A stretch of 64,000 bases of DNA from Rosistilla oblonga. Its GTDB lineage: Bacteria; Planctomycetota; Planctomycetia; Pirellulales; Pirellulaceae. Made by a program: the position numbers and the translations under genes. The DNA is taken from assembly GCF_007751715.1 (NCBI RefSeq), contig NZ_CP036292.1, forward strand, positions 3,100,001 through 3,164,000, given 5' to 3'. Below, one piece after another: positions 1 to 8,630 of this stretch. Numbering within the stretch: the first letter of the stretch is position 1; the number at the start of each line of letters is the position of its first letter. The notes beneath the pieces were generated by a model. The model searched no databases and was not told where the DNA came from. It was given only the letters and a program-made list of their open reading frames with translations.

Positions 1-142
1 CGTTCTTTCCGCAGCGATCACCGCAAGCCTTGCACAGAATATGCCGCTGGTTGAAGCTGTTGAGCAAGCGAAGCTGTATGTTGTCAATGCGATTCGCACG
101 GCCCCCAATCTAGGCAAAGGCTATGGTCCGGTGAATCTATGA
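1..142 (+). CDS. thiD: Hydroxymethylpyrimidine/phosphomethylpyrimidine kinase, C-terminal end (partial)
   Basis: Only the last 46 codons are in the window, read in the frame beginning at base 2 and ending with TGA at 140-142. The visible end has an LSAAIT segment, a helix ending in AIRTAPNLGKG and a terminal YGPVNL. This matches the C-terminal pattern of ThiD ribokinase-fold kinases (typically AI..A..LG.GHGPVN). ThiD phosphorylates HMP and HMP-P in the cytoplasm for thiamine pyrophosphate synthesis. The active site lies upstream, outside the window, so the assignment rests on the tail motif alone. Confidence 0.8.
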   Translation, partial: VLSAAITASLAQNMPLVEAVEQAKLYVVNAIRTAPNLGKGYGPVNL

Positions 143-371
143 AATCGAATCGCCATCTGCCGCGCCTTGCTCGCGATTCCATGGCCGCCGCTCATGAATC
201 GACCGACGCTCTACAGAAACCTGTCCCCCACGGTCCACGCGGCGGTTACTATATCTGTGCCGATCTCCTAGTTGAAATGGACAGCTTGCCATCAACCGCT
301 CCAGCGCCGCGCTGCGTCGCTGGAGCCTTCACCTTCTATTTCAAAATGTTTTGTTCGAAGTGAAACCAGCC

Positions 372-1835
372 ATGATCTTTCCAAAGCAAAGCCTGCTTGT
401 CTTGCCGTTTCTGTTGTTCCCGATTCCAGAGCTGCGGGCCAATGAAACCAGGGCTGACAGCACCAGCGAATCGCAGCCGAACATCATTCTTGTCATGGCC
501 GATGACCAGGGATGGGGAGACGTCGGCTACAACGGACATCCGTTTGTTCAGACCCCTGAACTGGACGCGATGGCGGGGGCGGGGTTCGTGTTCGATCGCT
601 TCTACTCCGCTGCACCTGTCTGTTCGCCGACGCGTGCCAGCGTGATGACCGGACGTTCGCCGATTCGCACCAAGGTCACCAACCACGGCCGCTACATGCG
701 TCCTCACGAACAAACGATCGCCGAATCACTGAAGGATGCAGGCTACGTCACGGGAATTTTTGGCAAAGTTCATCTGGGCTCCGGGCAACCCGATTCGCCG
801 TGCAACCCCAGCGGGATGGGTTTCGATGAATGGGTCATCGGGCTCAACTACTTCGACAACGATCCGTATCTAAGTCGCAATGGCAAGATCGAACATCGGC
901 AGGGGAAGGGATCGGTCCTCGCGATGGACGATGCCCTCGAATTCCTGCAGCAACATCAACAGGGCGAGCAGCCGATGTTTGCCGTCGTTTGGTTCCCCTC
1001 ACCCCACGATCCGCATCAGGAAGTCCCCGAAGGTCCGTCGCTTTATGACGGCGAAAAACAGGCCGGCTATTATCGCGAAATCACCCTGCTGGATCAGCAG
1101 CTGGGAAGATTGCGTCGGGAGCTGAAACGCATGGAGATCGCCGACGACACCATCCTCTGGTATTGTAGTGACAACGGCGGCCTCAACGCAGCGACGTCGG
1201 GTGGTCGTCAGCGAAAGGGGAGCATCTACGAAGGGGGCCTACGAATTCCGTCGATCATCGAATGGCCCGCTCGCAAACTCAGCGGACGAACCGAGGTGCC
1301 AGCCTGGACCTGCGACATCTATCCAACCCTGCTCGCGATGGCTGGGGTTCGATCGACACCTCCACACCCACTCGATGGCATCGACATCCGCGACATTATC
1401 GCGGGGCAGACGGCCAAACGGAGCAAGCCGCTCGGGTTCTGGCACAAGTTCCAGCAAGGGCAGTCCACCTATAGCGACCGGATCCAGAAAGCGATCATGG
1501 AAAAGCAACAAGCCGGAGCTCCCCTGCCGCACGACGATCCGCGGATCCGAAAAGACGTCGACGAATTTCCGCAGTTCTCCGAAGACGTCGCCACGGGACA
1601 TGCGGCATGGACCAACTGGCCATGGAAACTCCATCGCATCAACGGCAAAACCTACGAGCTCTACAATTTGGCGGATGATCCGATGGAAGCAACCGATCTT
1701 TCCGGTGCCCCCGAGCAACAAGCTCGATTGAAGCGGATGCAGAAGGAACTGAACTCCTGGATGCGTTCGGTGGTACGAAGTCTCAATGGAGACGATTACG
1801 CCGGCTTGCACGCAACGGAGAAGACCAAGCTATGA
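372..1835 (+). CDS. Secreted formylglycine-dependent sulfatase
   Basis: A type I sulfatase of about 487 residues that would hydrolyse sulfate esters, in planctomycetes often those of sulfated polysaccharides. The N-terminus is a signal peptide (hydrophobic core LLVLPFLLFPIP). It is followed by the metal-binding segment ILVMADDQGWGD, then the modification motif CSPTRASVMTG, whose cysteine (about residue 84) would be oxidised to formylglycine. A later CSDNGG segment provides further metal ligands. I chose ATG 372 because it places the signal peptide at the very start. An in-frame ATG at 351 would add seven residues. Neither start has a strong ribosome-binding site. The substrate cannot be read from the sequence. 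The gene lies between thiD and a convergent kinase gene. Confidence 0.93.
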   Translation: MIFPKQSLLVLPFLLFPIPELRANETRADSTSESQPNIILVMADDQGWGDVGYNGHPFVQTPELDAMAGAGFVFDRFYSAAPVCSPTRASVMTGRSPIRTKVTNHGRYMRPHEQTIAESLKDAGYVTGIFGKVHLGSGQPDSPCNPSGMGFDEWVIGLNYFDNDPYLSRNGKIEHRQGKGSVLAMDDALEFLQQHQQGEQPMFAVVWFPSPHDPHQEVPEGPSLYDGEKQAGYYREITLLDQQLGRLRRELKRMEIADDTILWYCSDNGGLNAATSGGRQRKGSIYEGGLRIPSIIEWPARKLSGRTEVPAWTCDIYPTLLAMAGVRSTPPHPLDGIDIRDIIAGQTAKRSKPLGFWHKFQQGQSTYSDRIQKAIMEKQQAGAPLPHDDPRIRKDVDEFPQFSEDVATGHAAWTNWPWKLHRINGKTYELYNLADDPMEATDLSGAPEQQARLKRMQKELNSWMRSVVRSLNGDDYAGLHATEKTKL

Positions 1836-1867
1836 ACCCCATCGGGTGATGGTCGATCCCAATCTTT

Positions 1868-2731
1868 CTAGCGAAGCAATCGACGAGCCGTTGCCTCACA
1901 ACAGGACAAATAGCCGGCACCAAACAAATTCAGGTGGTTCAGTTGATGATACAGCGTGTAGACTTCGGCCCGCTCGCGCCAGCCTGATCGAAGCGGCCAG
2001 CATTTGTTGTACGCTTCATAGAATTCGTTGGGACAATTGCCCATCCATAACAGCATGCCCAACTCCGCTTCGCGATGTCCGTAGTAGACCGCTGGATCCA
2101 AGATCACCGGCTGCCCGTCGGAATCGCAAAGATAATTGCCGCTCCAAAGGTCACCATGCAGGAGCACGGGCGGCTCGCTCGCCTCCGCCAGCATCGCTGG
2201 CAAACGTTTGATGACACTCTGGACCAATGGAAACAAATCGCGGCTTCCGCTCGATTGCTGCCGAGCCCAATCGATTTGGAACCCCAACCGATGTTTGGCG
2301 ACGAAGGTCGGCCAGTCGTCGCACCAACCGTTGGGCTGCCGTGCGGAGCCCAAATAGTTGTCGCAGCGGTATCCGAACCGATGGTCCGGTTCGCGTTGGG
2401 ATAAGCGGTGCAGGCTGGCCAGCTGCTGTCCAAAACGCTTGAAGAAATCGGGAGAGGGTGTGCCGCGGCCAATCGCCTCGGAAACCAAGATCGCTCGATT
2501 GCCAACCTTTTCAACCGCCAGCGGCTCGGGAACACGAATCGCGCCGACGGCGCGGAGTTCATCGAGTCCTTGGAATTCGAGTTCGAACGCTGTTTGGAAA
2601 TGGGCGGCATTGATCTTGGCGACGATTTGGCCATCGGGCAACAGATCGACAAGCCAGGCTTGGCTGATGCTTCCTCCTGATAAAGACCGGCAGTCGCGGA
2701 TCGCGACGACTTCGCCGCGACGCTCTGACAT
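1868..2731 (-). CDS. Fructosamine kinase family protein
   Basis: A cytoplasmic aminoglycoside-phosphotransferase-fold kinase of the fructosamine-3-kinase family, which phosphorylates sugar adducts on proteins or free amines for deglycation. Visible motifs are SLSGGSISQAW near the start (nucleotide loop), LLHGDLWSGNY at about residues 190-200 (catalytic loop, D194) and LDPAVYYGHREAELGM at about 211-226 (metal-binding DPA). Length from the first ATG is 287 residues, close to the family norm. The same frame stays open upstream to a CTG at 2767 preceded by AAGGA eight bases away. That start would add twelve residues beginning with a leucine codon and LDPSIEAAV, giving a more typical N-terminal helix. 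The gene is convergent with the sulfatase. Confidence 0.9.
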   Translation of the reverse strand: MSERRGEVVAIRDCRSLSGGSISQAWLVDLLPDGQIVAKINAAHFQTAFELEFQGLDELRAVGAIRVPEPLAVEKVGNRAILVSEAIGRGTPSPDFFKRFGQQLASLHRLSQREPDHRFGYRCDNYLGSARQPNGWCDDWPTFVAKHRLGFQIDWARQQSSGSRDLFPLVQSVIKRLPAMLAEASEPPVLLHGDLWSGNYLCDSDGQPVILDPAVYYGHREAELGMLLWMGNCPNEFYEAYNKCWPLRSGWRERAEVYTLYHQLNHLNLFGAGYLSCCEATARRLLR

Positions 2732-2767
2732 CAGCCGACAGACCGCTGCTTCAATGGATGGGTCCAG

Positions 2768-3564
2768 CTTTCAATTCCTTCGTTGGCACGTATGGAAAGT
2801 GAGGTAGGACTCCAATATACCAAAGCCGTGCTCACACACCATTTCGCAAACGGTAACGCGCTTGGGGCGACGAAGTAGTCGTGCCAGTACGAATGGCCGC
2901 ACCGGCGTCCAATCCAGGGACTGGATGTGTCGCCGCAGCGTCAACCGGACGGTCGTGTGAGAAACTTTCGGTCGACACATGGATTTGATGTCCGGTGCGT
3001 TTCTACGCTGCCCTCTTATAGAATCATCCACTGCTGTCTCGGAAGATGAAGACGCGCAACCTCGCCTCCGATAGGTTCGCATCTCGATCTGTGCAGATGC
3101 GTTGTGCTGGTGGAGCGACTCAAAGTTCTCCGATCCGCAACGGAACCAAGAAATTCTCGGATCCGATTTTAGACTCATCGCGAGATCGCGGACCGAGTCC
3201 TCGACGAAATAGGGATTGTCGTAGGACTGTACGTTGGCAAGGACTCGCGTTGTTTTCAGGTAATTTCTGCTCAGCAGGCAGGGGCGTCGATGGTGAGCAT
3301 CGGGCTTCCCGGTGTAGACTGTCCCCCGTGCTGTCCCGAAAACGTCGTGGACGAGGCGAGAGCCGCCACGAACAACGCGACGGGAATGGATTGATAGGGG
3401 CTCGTCACCTCCGTCACAACGATCGCACCAGCCCTTTGCTTGAGGCAATCGCGCCTTGGGCATAAAGCATGCTAGCGCCCCCCTTCCCACACAACATCGA
3501 CGCTCAGCAGCCGTGCGATGTTCGTTCCAAAATGCTGACGTCAAGATCGGCAAAACAAGGAGTC
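2768..3564. other. Non-coding stretch with pseudogene remnant
   Basis: About 800 bases separate the kinase and endonuclease genes. Apart from the folE2-like fragment at 3062-3271, the open frames on either strand are rich in Arg, Ser and His, lack recognisable motifs and lack good ribosome-binding sites. Its end carries the promoter side of the downstream gene, including AAGGAG at 3557-3562. Confidence 0.6.
3062..3271 (-). pseudogene. Remnant of GTP cyclohydrolase FolE2 (C-terminal part)
   Basis: A minus-strand stretch of about 70 codons reads YDNPYFVEDSVRDLAMSLKS, then ISWFRCGSENFESLHQHNASAQIE. This matches the C-terminal region of type 2 GTP cyclohydrolase I (FolE2; family pattern Y.NP.FVED.VR..A..L..D.RI.WF...ENFESIHNHNAYA). 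The upstream sequence in this frame has no recognisable FolE2 N-terminal domain or conserved cysteine motif, and downstream it runs into unrelated arginine-rich translation. It therefore looks like a decayed fragment and not a working enzyme. The similarity is recognised by eye only. Confidence 0.7.
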
Positions 3565-4374
3565 ATGAAAACGATGAAACAGTTTATCAAATATCTCGTG
3601 TTGGCAGCGATGGCGCTGTCGCCTGTGTCCGCAAGTTACTCCTCCGAACCGTTGCGTCTGCGAGTGCTCAGCTACAACATCCATCACGGCGCGGGCGTCG
3701 ACAGCAAGTTGGACCTGCAGCGGATCGCCGACGTGATCCTGTCGGTCAAGCCGGATGTGGTAGCGCTACAAGAAGTCGATAAGAACGTGAAACGATCAGG
3801 CGACGTGGATCAGCCTGCGGAACTGGCTCGGCTGACCAAAATGAATGTCGTCTTCGGCGCCAACATCGACCTGCAAGGAGGCCACTACGGCAACGCGATC
3901 CTTTCGCGATTCCCTATCATCCGACACGAGAACCATCGGTTACCAAACATCGACGGCGGCGAGCAGCGTGGAATGATCGAGGCGGAGATCGCGCTGCCGA
4001 AATCGAATCAGCCGCTGCTTCTGCTGGCAACTCACTTGGATCATCGCCCGGACGAAAGCGAACGCCTCGCTTCGGCGGCATTCATCAACAAACGGCTTGC
4101 AGGCAAGCCTCAACATCCCGCTTTGTTAGCGGGTGATATGAATGCCCGCCCCGACAGTGAAACGCTGCGACGGTTGCAGGCGAATTGGACGTCTTCCAAT
4201 CAAACGCCGATGGCAACCTATCCGGTGACGCAGCCGACGATTCAGATCGACTATATCTTGCACAGCCCCGCCAAACGCTGGAAAGTCATCGAGTTCAAAG
4301 TCCTTGATGAAGCAGTCGCATCGGACCATCGCGCGATCTTCGCCATATTGGAACTTCAGACGGACGATGAATAG
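3565..4374 (+). CDS. Secreted endonuclease/exonuclease/phosphatase-fold hydrolase
   Basis: A 269-residue metal-dependent phosphodiesterase-fold protein. It has a signal peptide (LVLAAMALSPVSAS), so it probably acts outside the cytoplasm. All catalytic blocks of the EEP superfamily are present: SYNIHHG (N38), ALQEVD (E70), GNAILSRFP, TTH-like LATHLDH, AGDMNARPD (D191, N193), IQIDYIL (D229) and ASDHRAI (D254, H255). Length is typical. ATG 3565 was chosen because AAGGAG lies three bases upstream and because it puts the signal peptide first. A longer frame from 3469 lacks these features. The substrate could be nucleic acid, a phospholipid or an inositol-phosphate-like compound, and the sequence does not decide. 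Confidence 0.9.
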   Translation: MKTMKQFIKYLVLAAMALSPVSASYSSEPLRLRVLSYNIHHGAGVDSKLDLQRIADVILSVKPDVVALQEVDKNVKRSGDVDQPAELARLTKMNVVFGANIDLQGGHYGNAILSRFPIIRHENHRLPNIDGGEQRGMIEAEIALPKSNQPLLLLATHLDHRPDESERLASAAFINKRLAGKPQHPALLAGDMNARPDSETLRRLQANWTSSNQTPMATYPVTQPTIQIDYILHSPAKRWKVIEFKVLDEAVASDHRAIFAILELQTDDE

Positions 4375-4463
4375 GTTTGCAGTTGCTTAAATTCAGCTTC
4401 TAACCGATCTTTGCGATGCAATTTTGACGTCGACCTTCGCGACGCGAACGCCGATCTGCAAGT

Positions 4464-4533
4464 CATTCTGCCCCCATCGTTCTGCCACAATTCGCCTGAT
4501 CGATCGATTGGCAGAATGATAAATGGCAGAATG
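4464..4533. repeat. Inverted repeat of the CATTCTGCC family
   Basis: The left arm at 4464-4487 begins CATTCTGCCCCCATC. The right arm at 4509-4533 is nearly its reverse complement and ends TGGCAGAATG. A 21-base loop lies between. Each arm itself holds two copies of the ATTCTGCC core. The same core recurs at 31184-31506. It lies between the converging ends of the endonuclease and DUF1559 genes, so it could also serve as a bidirectional terminator. Confidence 0.75.
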
Positions 4534-4608
4534 TTGCAAGATATGACGCGGGCCTCGTCCACGATACGGGGTATCGTAGGCTGGTACCGACGGCGTGGCT
4601 GTTGAGGC

Positions 4609-5709
4609 TTAATATTCGCCCAGCACTTGGCCGTCGTTGCGGAGCATCAGGTTCAGGAAGACACCGATGTCGATGGTTTCGCTGATCGATCGCGCGGAGC
4701 CGTCGCACAAGCCGACATTCACAATTCCCGGGTGGAAGCTGTAGGGCTGGCTCTTGTTGGTGTGGTTCATGACGCGAAAGCTGCCACAGGTATCGATGGC
4801 CGCTTCCCAAGCGGCGCCAGCGGAACAGTCGGTGGCGTTGTCGGGAACCGTTGGGTCACCCGATGAGGAGATCCCACGGGCGGTATTCGATGTGTCGGCC
4901 GTCAAGTTATCCGAAGCATAGGCACGCATCTTCACGCCGTCTCCACGGCCTGCCCAAGCGAGATTGGCTCCGCCGGTGGGAGCGGCGACCGTCCCGCGAA
5001 CAAACAATTCGGGCGAACCGACACACTCGTAGTACATCATCGTGTTGCTCAAGCCGTCGGTGATGTCGCGAGCTTTGCCACCCTTGTTTAACGGATTGTA
5101 ATTTCGCGATCCCGACGCAGGCGTCATCGCGGTGCTGAATTGCATTTGAGGTTCGCCGCTCTGGTAATAAAGCGGGTGTCCGACTGGACGCAAAGCGGGG
5201 ACTCGGGGAGTGGTGTAATCGGAAATACCCAACGCGACTCCGCTGTCTTCAACGGCTCGTGATCCGGTGGCACTCGGACACTCAAACACTGACAAACGGG
5301 TTGACGCCGCGACATCTAAATCCGCCTTATTGCTCCAAGCGGTTCCGATTCGGGCGTTGTAACCCCAACGGTATTCGCTGGAGGCCGGATCGTTGTAGTT
5401 GGGGTGCTTGGCATCGTTGAAAACGTTTGCCAACGATTCCTGTTCAACGAAGCTGAGGATCCGCCACAGCGATCCGGTTCGCGAATAGGGGTAGTGCCCG
5501 AAGGTGTGCTCGTGCATCGACATCCCCAAGGCAATCTGCTTGACGTTGTTCTTGCACTGCATGCGGCGAGCCGCTTCGCGGGCGGATTGGACGGCGGGAA
5601 GCAACAGCCCAACTAAAACACCGATGATGGCGATGACCACCAAAAGTTCGACGAGAGTGAAACCGAGGGTTTTGGCGGGGGTAGTTTGGCGGGGGGGCAG
5701 GGTAGGCAT
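4609..5709 (-). CDS. DUF1559 protein with prepilin-type N-terminus
   Basis: A 366-residue protein of the large planctomycete DUF1559 family, pseudopilin-like secreted proteins of unknown precise role. The N-terminus has a type IV pilin methylation signal, [19 protein letters not shown], followed by [20 protein letters not shown], the family hallmark. The C-terminus carries the H..G...V...DGS pattern ([19 protein letters not shown]) used to recognise the H-X9-DG domain. It would be processed by a prepilin peptidase at G/F and anchored in the inner membrane. Two paralogs lie at 8631-9422 and 12585-13502. ATG 5709 is the only sensible start, since the leader peptide follows directly. Confidence 0.95.
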   Translation of the reverse strand: MPTLPPRQTTPAKTLGFTLVELLVVIAIIGVLVGLLLPAVQSAREAARRMQCKNNVKQIALGMSMHEHTFGHYPYSRTGSLWRILSFVEQESLANVFNDAKHPNYNDPASSEYRWGYNARIGTAWSNKADLDVAASTRLSVFECPSATGSRAVEDSGVALGISDYTTPRVPALRPVGHPLYYQSGEPQMQFSTAMTPASGSRNYNPLNKGGKARDITDGLSNTMMYYECVGSPELFVRGTVAAPTGGANLAWAGRGDGVKMRAYASDNLTADTSNTARGISSSGDPTVPDNATDCSAGAAWEAAIDTCGSFRVMNHTNKSQPYSFHPGIVNVGLCDGSARSISETIDIGVFLNLMLRNDGQVLGEY

Positions 5710-6296
5710 GGCCAGTCAAATTCAAATTTGGGTGGAACGGATCATGCGCACTAATAGGCGCAACGAAAGGTATCCCACGTAACTGGCTGGCTAATTGAAT
5801 TGGCTGGCTGACATGAGCGGTGACATTGAGACGCAATATCAACAACAGATGATAAGGACAACTGATAGGATGTCAAGCGGAGGCGTGGTTAAATCGATTG
5901 CGGCTCATCGGAGTCGGGCCACAGTCAGCTGTCGCTATCAGCCGAGATGTGCGCCGAAATCCAGTGAATGGACCGGTGGGAATGGGATGCGAAGCCCGGG
6001 AATCGTTACCCGATGTGTCTCCGTGCCAACCGCTACGCGTCGCTCACATCGCTTGCGTGATCGCCGACATGCTGTCGTAGGACGCGTTCATCATTTGGCC
6101 CGGATCGTTCCCCAGCCGGCCGGGTCCGAGAAGACGAAACGATCCGAGTTCGTGTTGGCCAAGGTTTCTCGACAGTCATCCTCGAGAGGTATTTCTGACG
6201 CCATTGACGCCGGGCTACGATAAAGCGTGTCGCGAGCTATCGCCCGCAGCGTTTCGTCTGCGTTCGCTTCTCATCCATCTCATCGAGGAAAATCGC
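5710..6296. other. Intergenic region between divergent genes
   Basis: About 590 bases upstream of both the DUF1559 gene (minus) and the membrane protein gene (plus). It should hold both promoters, but no clear operator or terminator was seen. A 37-codon minus-strand frame at 6091-6204 (starting MASEIPLEDD) reads like protein but has no ribosome-binding site and no family I recognise. Confidence 0.5.
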
Positions 6297-6773
6297 GTGT
6301 CTGACTCCGACCCGAAGCTACGCCCACAACTCGCACTTTGCCTGCTATTAATACGTCTTGGCATCACCAGCGTCTTCTTGATGTGGACGATCGACAAGTT
6401 CGTCAACCCGGAACATGCAGCCGCGGTGTTCAAGAAGTTTTACATGGTCCCGTCGCTCAGTAGTTCGCTGGCCTACGGTATCGGAGCAATTCAGTTGGCG
6501 GTCGTGATCGCGTTTGCTTTAGGTGCGCTGCGCAACATCACCTATCCGATCATCTTGATTCTGCACAGCATTTCAACGTTCAGCTCGTTCAAGCAATACG
6601 CCGACCCGTGGACCTACCCGCACCTGTTGTTCTTTGCAGCGATCCCGATGTTGGCAGCATGCTTTACGCTGTGGCTACTGCGTCGCTACGATGACTATTC
6701 GATCGACGCAGTTCGATCGCGCGGGTCAGCCGCCACAACGACATTGACACCTGGAGACGGGACCGCAGGATGA
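6297..6773 (+). CDS. Small multi-pass membrane protein (DoxX/MauE-like)
   Basis: A 158-residue integral membrane protein with about four hydrophobic helices: LALCLLLIRLGITSVFLMW, a second around AYGIGAIQLAVVIAFALGAL, a third around YPIILILHSISTFSSF and a fourth around LLFFAAIPMLAACFTLWLL. Size and helix count resemble the DoxX/MauE-type quinone- or redox-associated membrane proteins, but no diagnostic motif proves this. I placed the start at GTG 6297 because GAGGA sits eight bases upstream. The longer frame from 6204 has a non-membrane leader and no ribosome-binding site. Its stop overlaps the start of the following SDR gene by four bases (ATGA), so the two are probably translated together. 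Confidence 0.7.
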   Translation: MSDSDPKLRPQLALCLLLIRLGITSVFLMWTIDKFVNPEHAAAVFKKFYMVPSLSSSLAYGIGAIQLAVVIAFALGALRNITYPIILILHSISTFSSFKQYADPWTYPHLLFFAAIPMLAACFTLWLLRRYDDYSIDAVRSRGSAATTTLTPGDGTAG

Positions 6774-7507
6774 ACAAGCAATTAAAAACGGCGATCGTCA
6801 CGGGCGGTTCAGGAGCCATCGGCGGAGCGATTTGCCAAAAGTTGGCGGACGACGGTTTCCAAATCGTTGTTCATTACGGTTCCAACGCAGATGCGGCGAC
6901 GAAGGTTGTCGAGCAGATCGTTTCTCGCGGCGGCACCGCGATCAAAGCGGCCGCGGATGTTGCCGATCCGCAGCAGGTTCGCAAACTGTTCGAGACGGCT
7001 CAAGAAACGTTTGGTGGCGTCGATGCGGTGGTTGTGAATGCAGGGACGATCACCAAATGTCCCATCGTCGACATGACGATCGAGCAATTTGATGCGATGG
7101 TTTCAGTCAACTTACGTGGCTCGTTTCTCACGGCTCAAGGAGCTGCGAAGCGACTCCGTCGCAACGGACGATTGATCTTCATCTCTTCCGGTCTCGCCGC
7201 CCGGCCGATGGCTGGCACCGCAGTCTATTCCGCGACGAAAGCAGCATTGGATGCGATGACGGTTTCGCTTTCCAAAGAGCTCGGCGACCGCGACATCACT
7301 GTCAACGCCGTCCAACCCGGCGCGACGGTCCCGGGAATGTTTGAACAGAGCGGCGACGAAGCGGCGAAAAAATATGCTGCGATGTCACCCTTGGGCCGGC
7401 TTGGACACCCCGATGATATTGCGGAAGTCGTCGCATTTGTCGCGAGCGATTCGGGGCGATGGCTGACCGGACAAATCGTCCGCGCCGATGGCGGTTCAAT
7501 GAATTAG
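6770..7507 (+). CDS. SDR-family NAD(P)-dependent oxidoreductase
   Basis: A 245-residue cytoplasmic short-chain dehydrogenase/reductase with a Rossmann fold. Visible features are the cofactor loop TGGSGAIGGAI (residues 11-21), VNAG at 89-92, catalytic serine in FISSG (138-141), catalytic Y153 and K157 in YSATK, and the terminal GQIVRADGG. The overall pattern is FabG-like, but the substrate cannot be inferred. It overlaps the preceding membrane protein gene by four bases, which suggests translational coupling and a shared task. Confidence 0.92.
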   Translation: MNKQLKTAIVTGGSGAIGGAICQKLADDGFQIVVHYGSNADAATKVVEQIVSRGGTAIKAAADVADPQQVRKLFETAQETFGGVDAVVVNAGTITKCPIVDMTIEQFDAMVSVNLRGSFLTAQGAAKRLRRNGRLIFISSGLAARPMAGTAVYSATKAALDAMTVSLSKELGDRDITVNAVQPGATVPGMFEQSGDEAAKKYAAMSPLGRLGHPDDIAEVVAFVASDSGRWLTGQIVRADGGSMN

Positions 7508-7673
7508 CGCAGCATGGTTGATGCCGACCATTTGCTTTGAACATCCAAGCGTCGAAATCGGGGACGAGCAAGCTTGCAGGCGCGTTTCCGATGACGCTCT
7601 GCGCAGGTTACTTCCTTCCGTCGGTTCTCGTTCATCTGACCCCAGCCCTCGCATTCTTTACGGATACCGTCAA

Positions 7674-7790
7674 CCGCCTGTTGATTTAATCGCATGCGAA
7701 CTTCTTGAATAGCCGTTTGGGCGTTAGCCCCGGTTTAGCGGTACTTGAACCGGAGCTAACGCCCAAACGGCTGACTAAATCGACAGGCCG
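7674..7790. repeat. Composite hairpin repeat (GGGCGTTAGCC family), copy 1
   Basis: The inner stem is 7711-7735 paired with 7748-7772 (25 bp, one mismatch, 12-base loop). The core is GGGCGTTAGCCCCGGTT. Outer arms 7674-7691 and 7773-7790 (CCTGTTGATTTAATC type) are also near reverse complements. Between the outer left arm and the stem is a spacer with GCATGCGAAC. Copies lie at 21251-22823 (interrupted by an IS) and 32848-32965. It sits between the converging SDR and DJ-1 genes. Confidence 0.85.
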
Positions 7791-7814
7791 TCAACGCGTT
7801 TTGCCAAGCGACAA

Positions 7815-8618
7815 CTAATTCTTGATACGGGCGATTGCATCTTCGACGTTACGCAAGAACGGATCCGACATCGCTTGCAGCAATTCGACAGCTTCTGGCG
7901 ATGCTGTTTCTGGGGTTCCTGAGTCGAATGGGGGCTGCGGATCGTACTCCATCATCAGCTGAACGGTCTTGGCGTACTCGTCGTCCTTTAGCAGCGAAGT
8001 TAACGTGAGCGCGAAATCGATCCCCGCCGTCACGCCCGCTCCCGTTACGCGGTTGCGGTCGACGACAACTCGCTCGCGGATCGGTTGCGCGCCGAACTGG
8101 CGGAGCGTATCCAGAGCTAGCCAATGACAGGTCGCTCGGTAGCCGTCGAGCAGTCCGGCAGCGCCGAGCAGCATGGAACCGGTGCAGACGCTTGTCACAT
8201 ATTTCGCCGTGGCCCCCTTGGTTGCAAGGAAGTCGCGAACCACAGGATCTTCCATTGCTTCGAGCGTTCCATCGGTACCACCTGGTACAAACAAGATCGC
8301 TGGATTGTCTTGGCACTGGTCAAACGTCATCGTGGGCGTCACTGGCACTCCCGTATCCGACGTCACAACCGATCGATCTTTCCAAACAAGTCGCGTCTTG
8401 AACTCGGGCCCCAGCAGAGCAAAGACATGCTGTGGGCCGATCAGATCGAGTGTTGTGAAGCGAGGGTAGACGAGCATCAGTATCTCGTTCTTCGCGTACC
8501 TGATCTCCGCTTTGTCGGTAGATTGTTCCGCCGGTTTGCATCCGGTTATCGCTGTCGCCAGCCCCGCAGCCGCCAACATCGCTCGTCTGCGAGACACTAT
8601 CCTTTCTTCAATGTCCAT
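7815..8618 (-). CDS. DJ-1/PfpI family lipoprotein
   Basis: A 267-residue protein of the DJ-1/PfpI (class I glutamine amidotransferase-like) superfamily. The best family likeness is to isonitrile-hydratase/ThiJ-type members. The N-terminus has SRRRAMLAAAGLATAITGC, a twin-arginine-like leader with a lipobox ending at C27, so it is likely a lipid-anchored exported protein. The nucleophile elbow is SVCTGSMLLGAAGLLDG with C145, followed by the A-TCHW segment typical of the isonitrile-hydratase branch. A helix-turn-helix tail, as in AraC-type relatives, is absent. Its start lies only 12 bases behind the stop of the upstream DUF1559 gene, so the two probably share a transcript. The reaction is unproven. 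Confidence 0.85.
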   Translation of the reverse strand: MDIEERIVSRRRAMLAAAGLATAITGCKPAEQSTDKAEIRYAKNEILMLVYPRFTTLDLIGPQHVFALLGPEFKTRLVWKDRSVVTSDTGVPVTPTMTFDQCQDNPAILFVPGGTDGTLEAMEDPVVRDFLATKGATAKYVTSVCTGSMLLGAAGLLDGYRATCHWLALDTLRQFGAQPIRERVVVDRNRVTGAGVTAGIDFALTLTSLLKDDEYAKTVQLMMEYDPQPPFDSGTPETASPEAVELLQAMSDPFLRNVEDAIARIKN

Positions 8619-8630
8619 CGTTGTTCCTCG

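Noticed and set aside
139-363. 74-codon frame beginning in the thiD stop codon (ATGA overlap)
   Set aside because: No recognisable motif and no ribosome-binding site. It ends inside the region ahead of the sulfatase start; composition looks like unselected translation.
2771-3553. 260-codon minus-strand frame as an intact gene
   Set aside because: Only the middle third resembles FolE2; the rest is arginine-, histidine- and cysteine-rich without motifs, so only the remnant was annotated.
6091-6204. 37-codon minus-strand ORF (MASEIPLEDD...)
   Set aside because: Protein-like composition but no ribosome-binding site, no family and overlap with the leader of the opposite gene.
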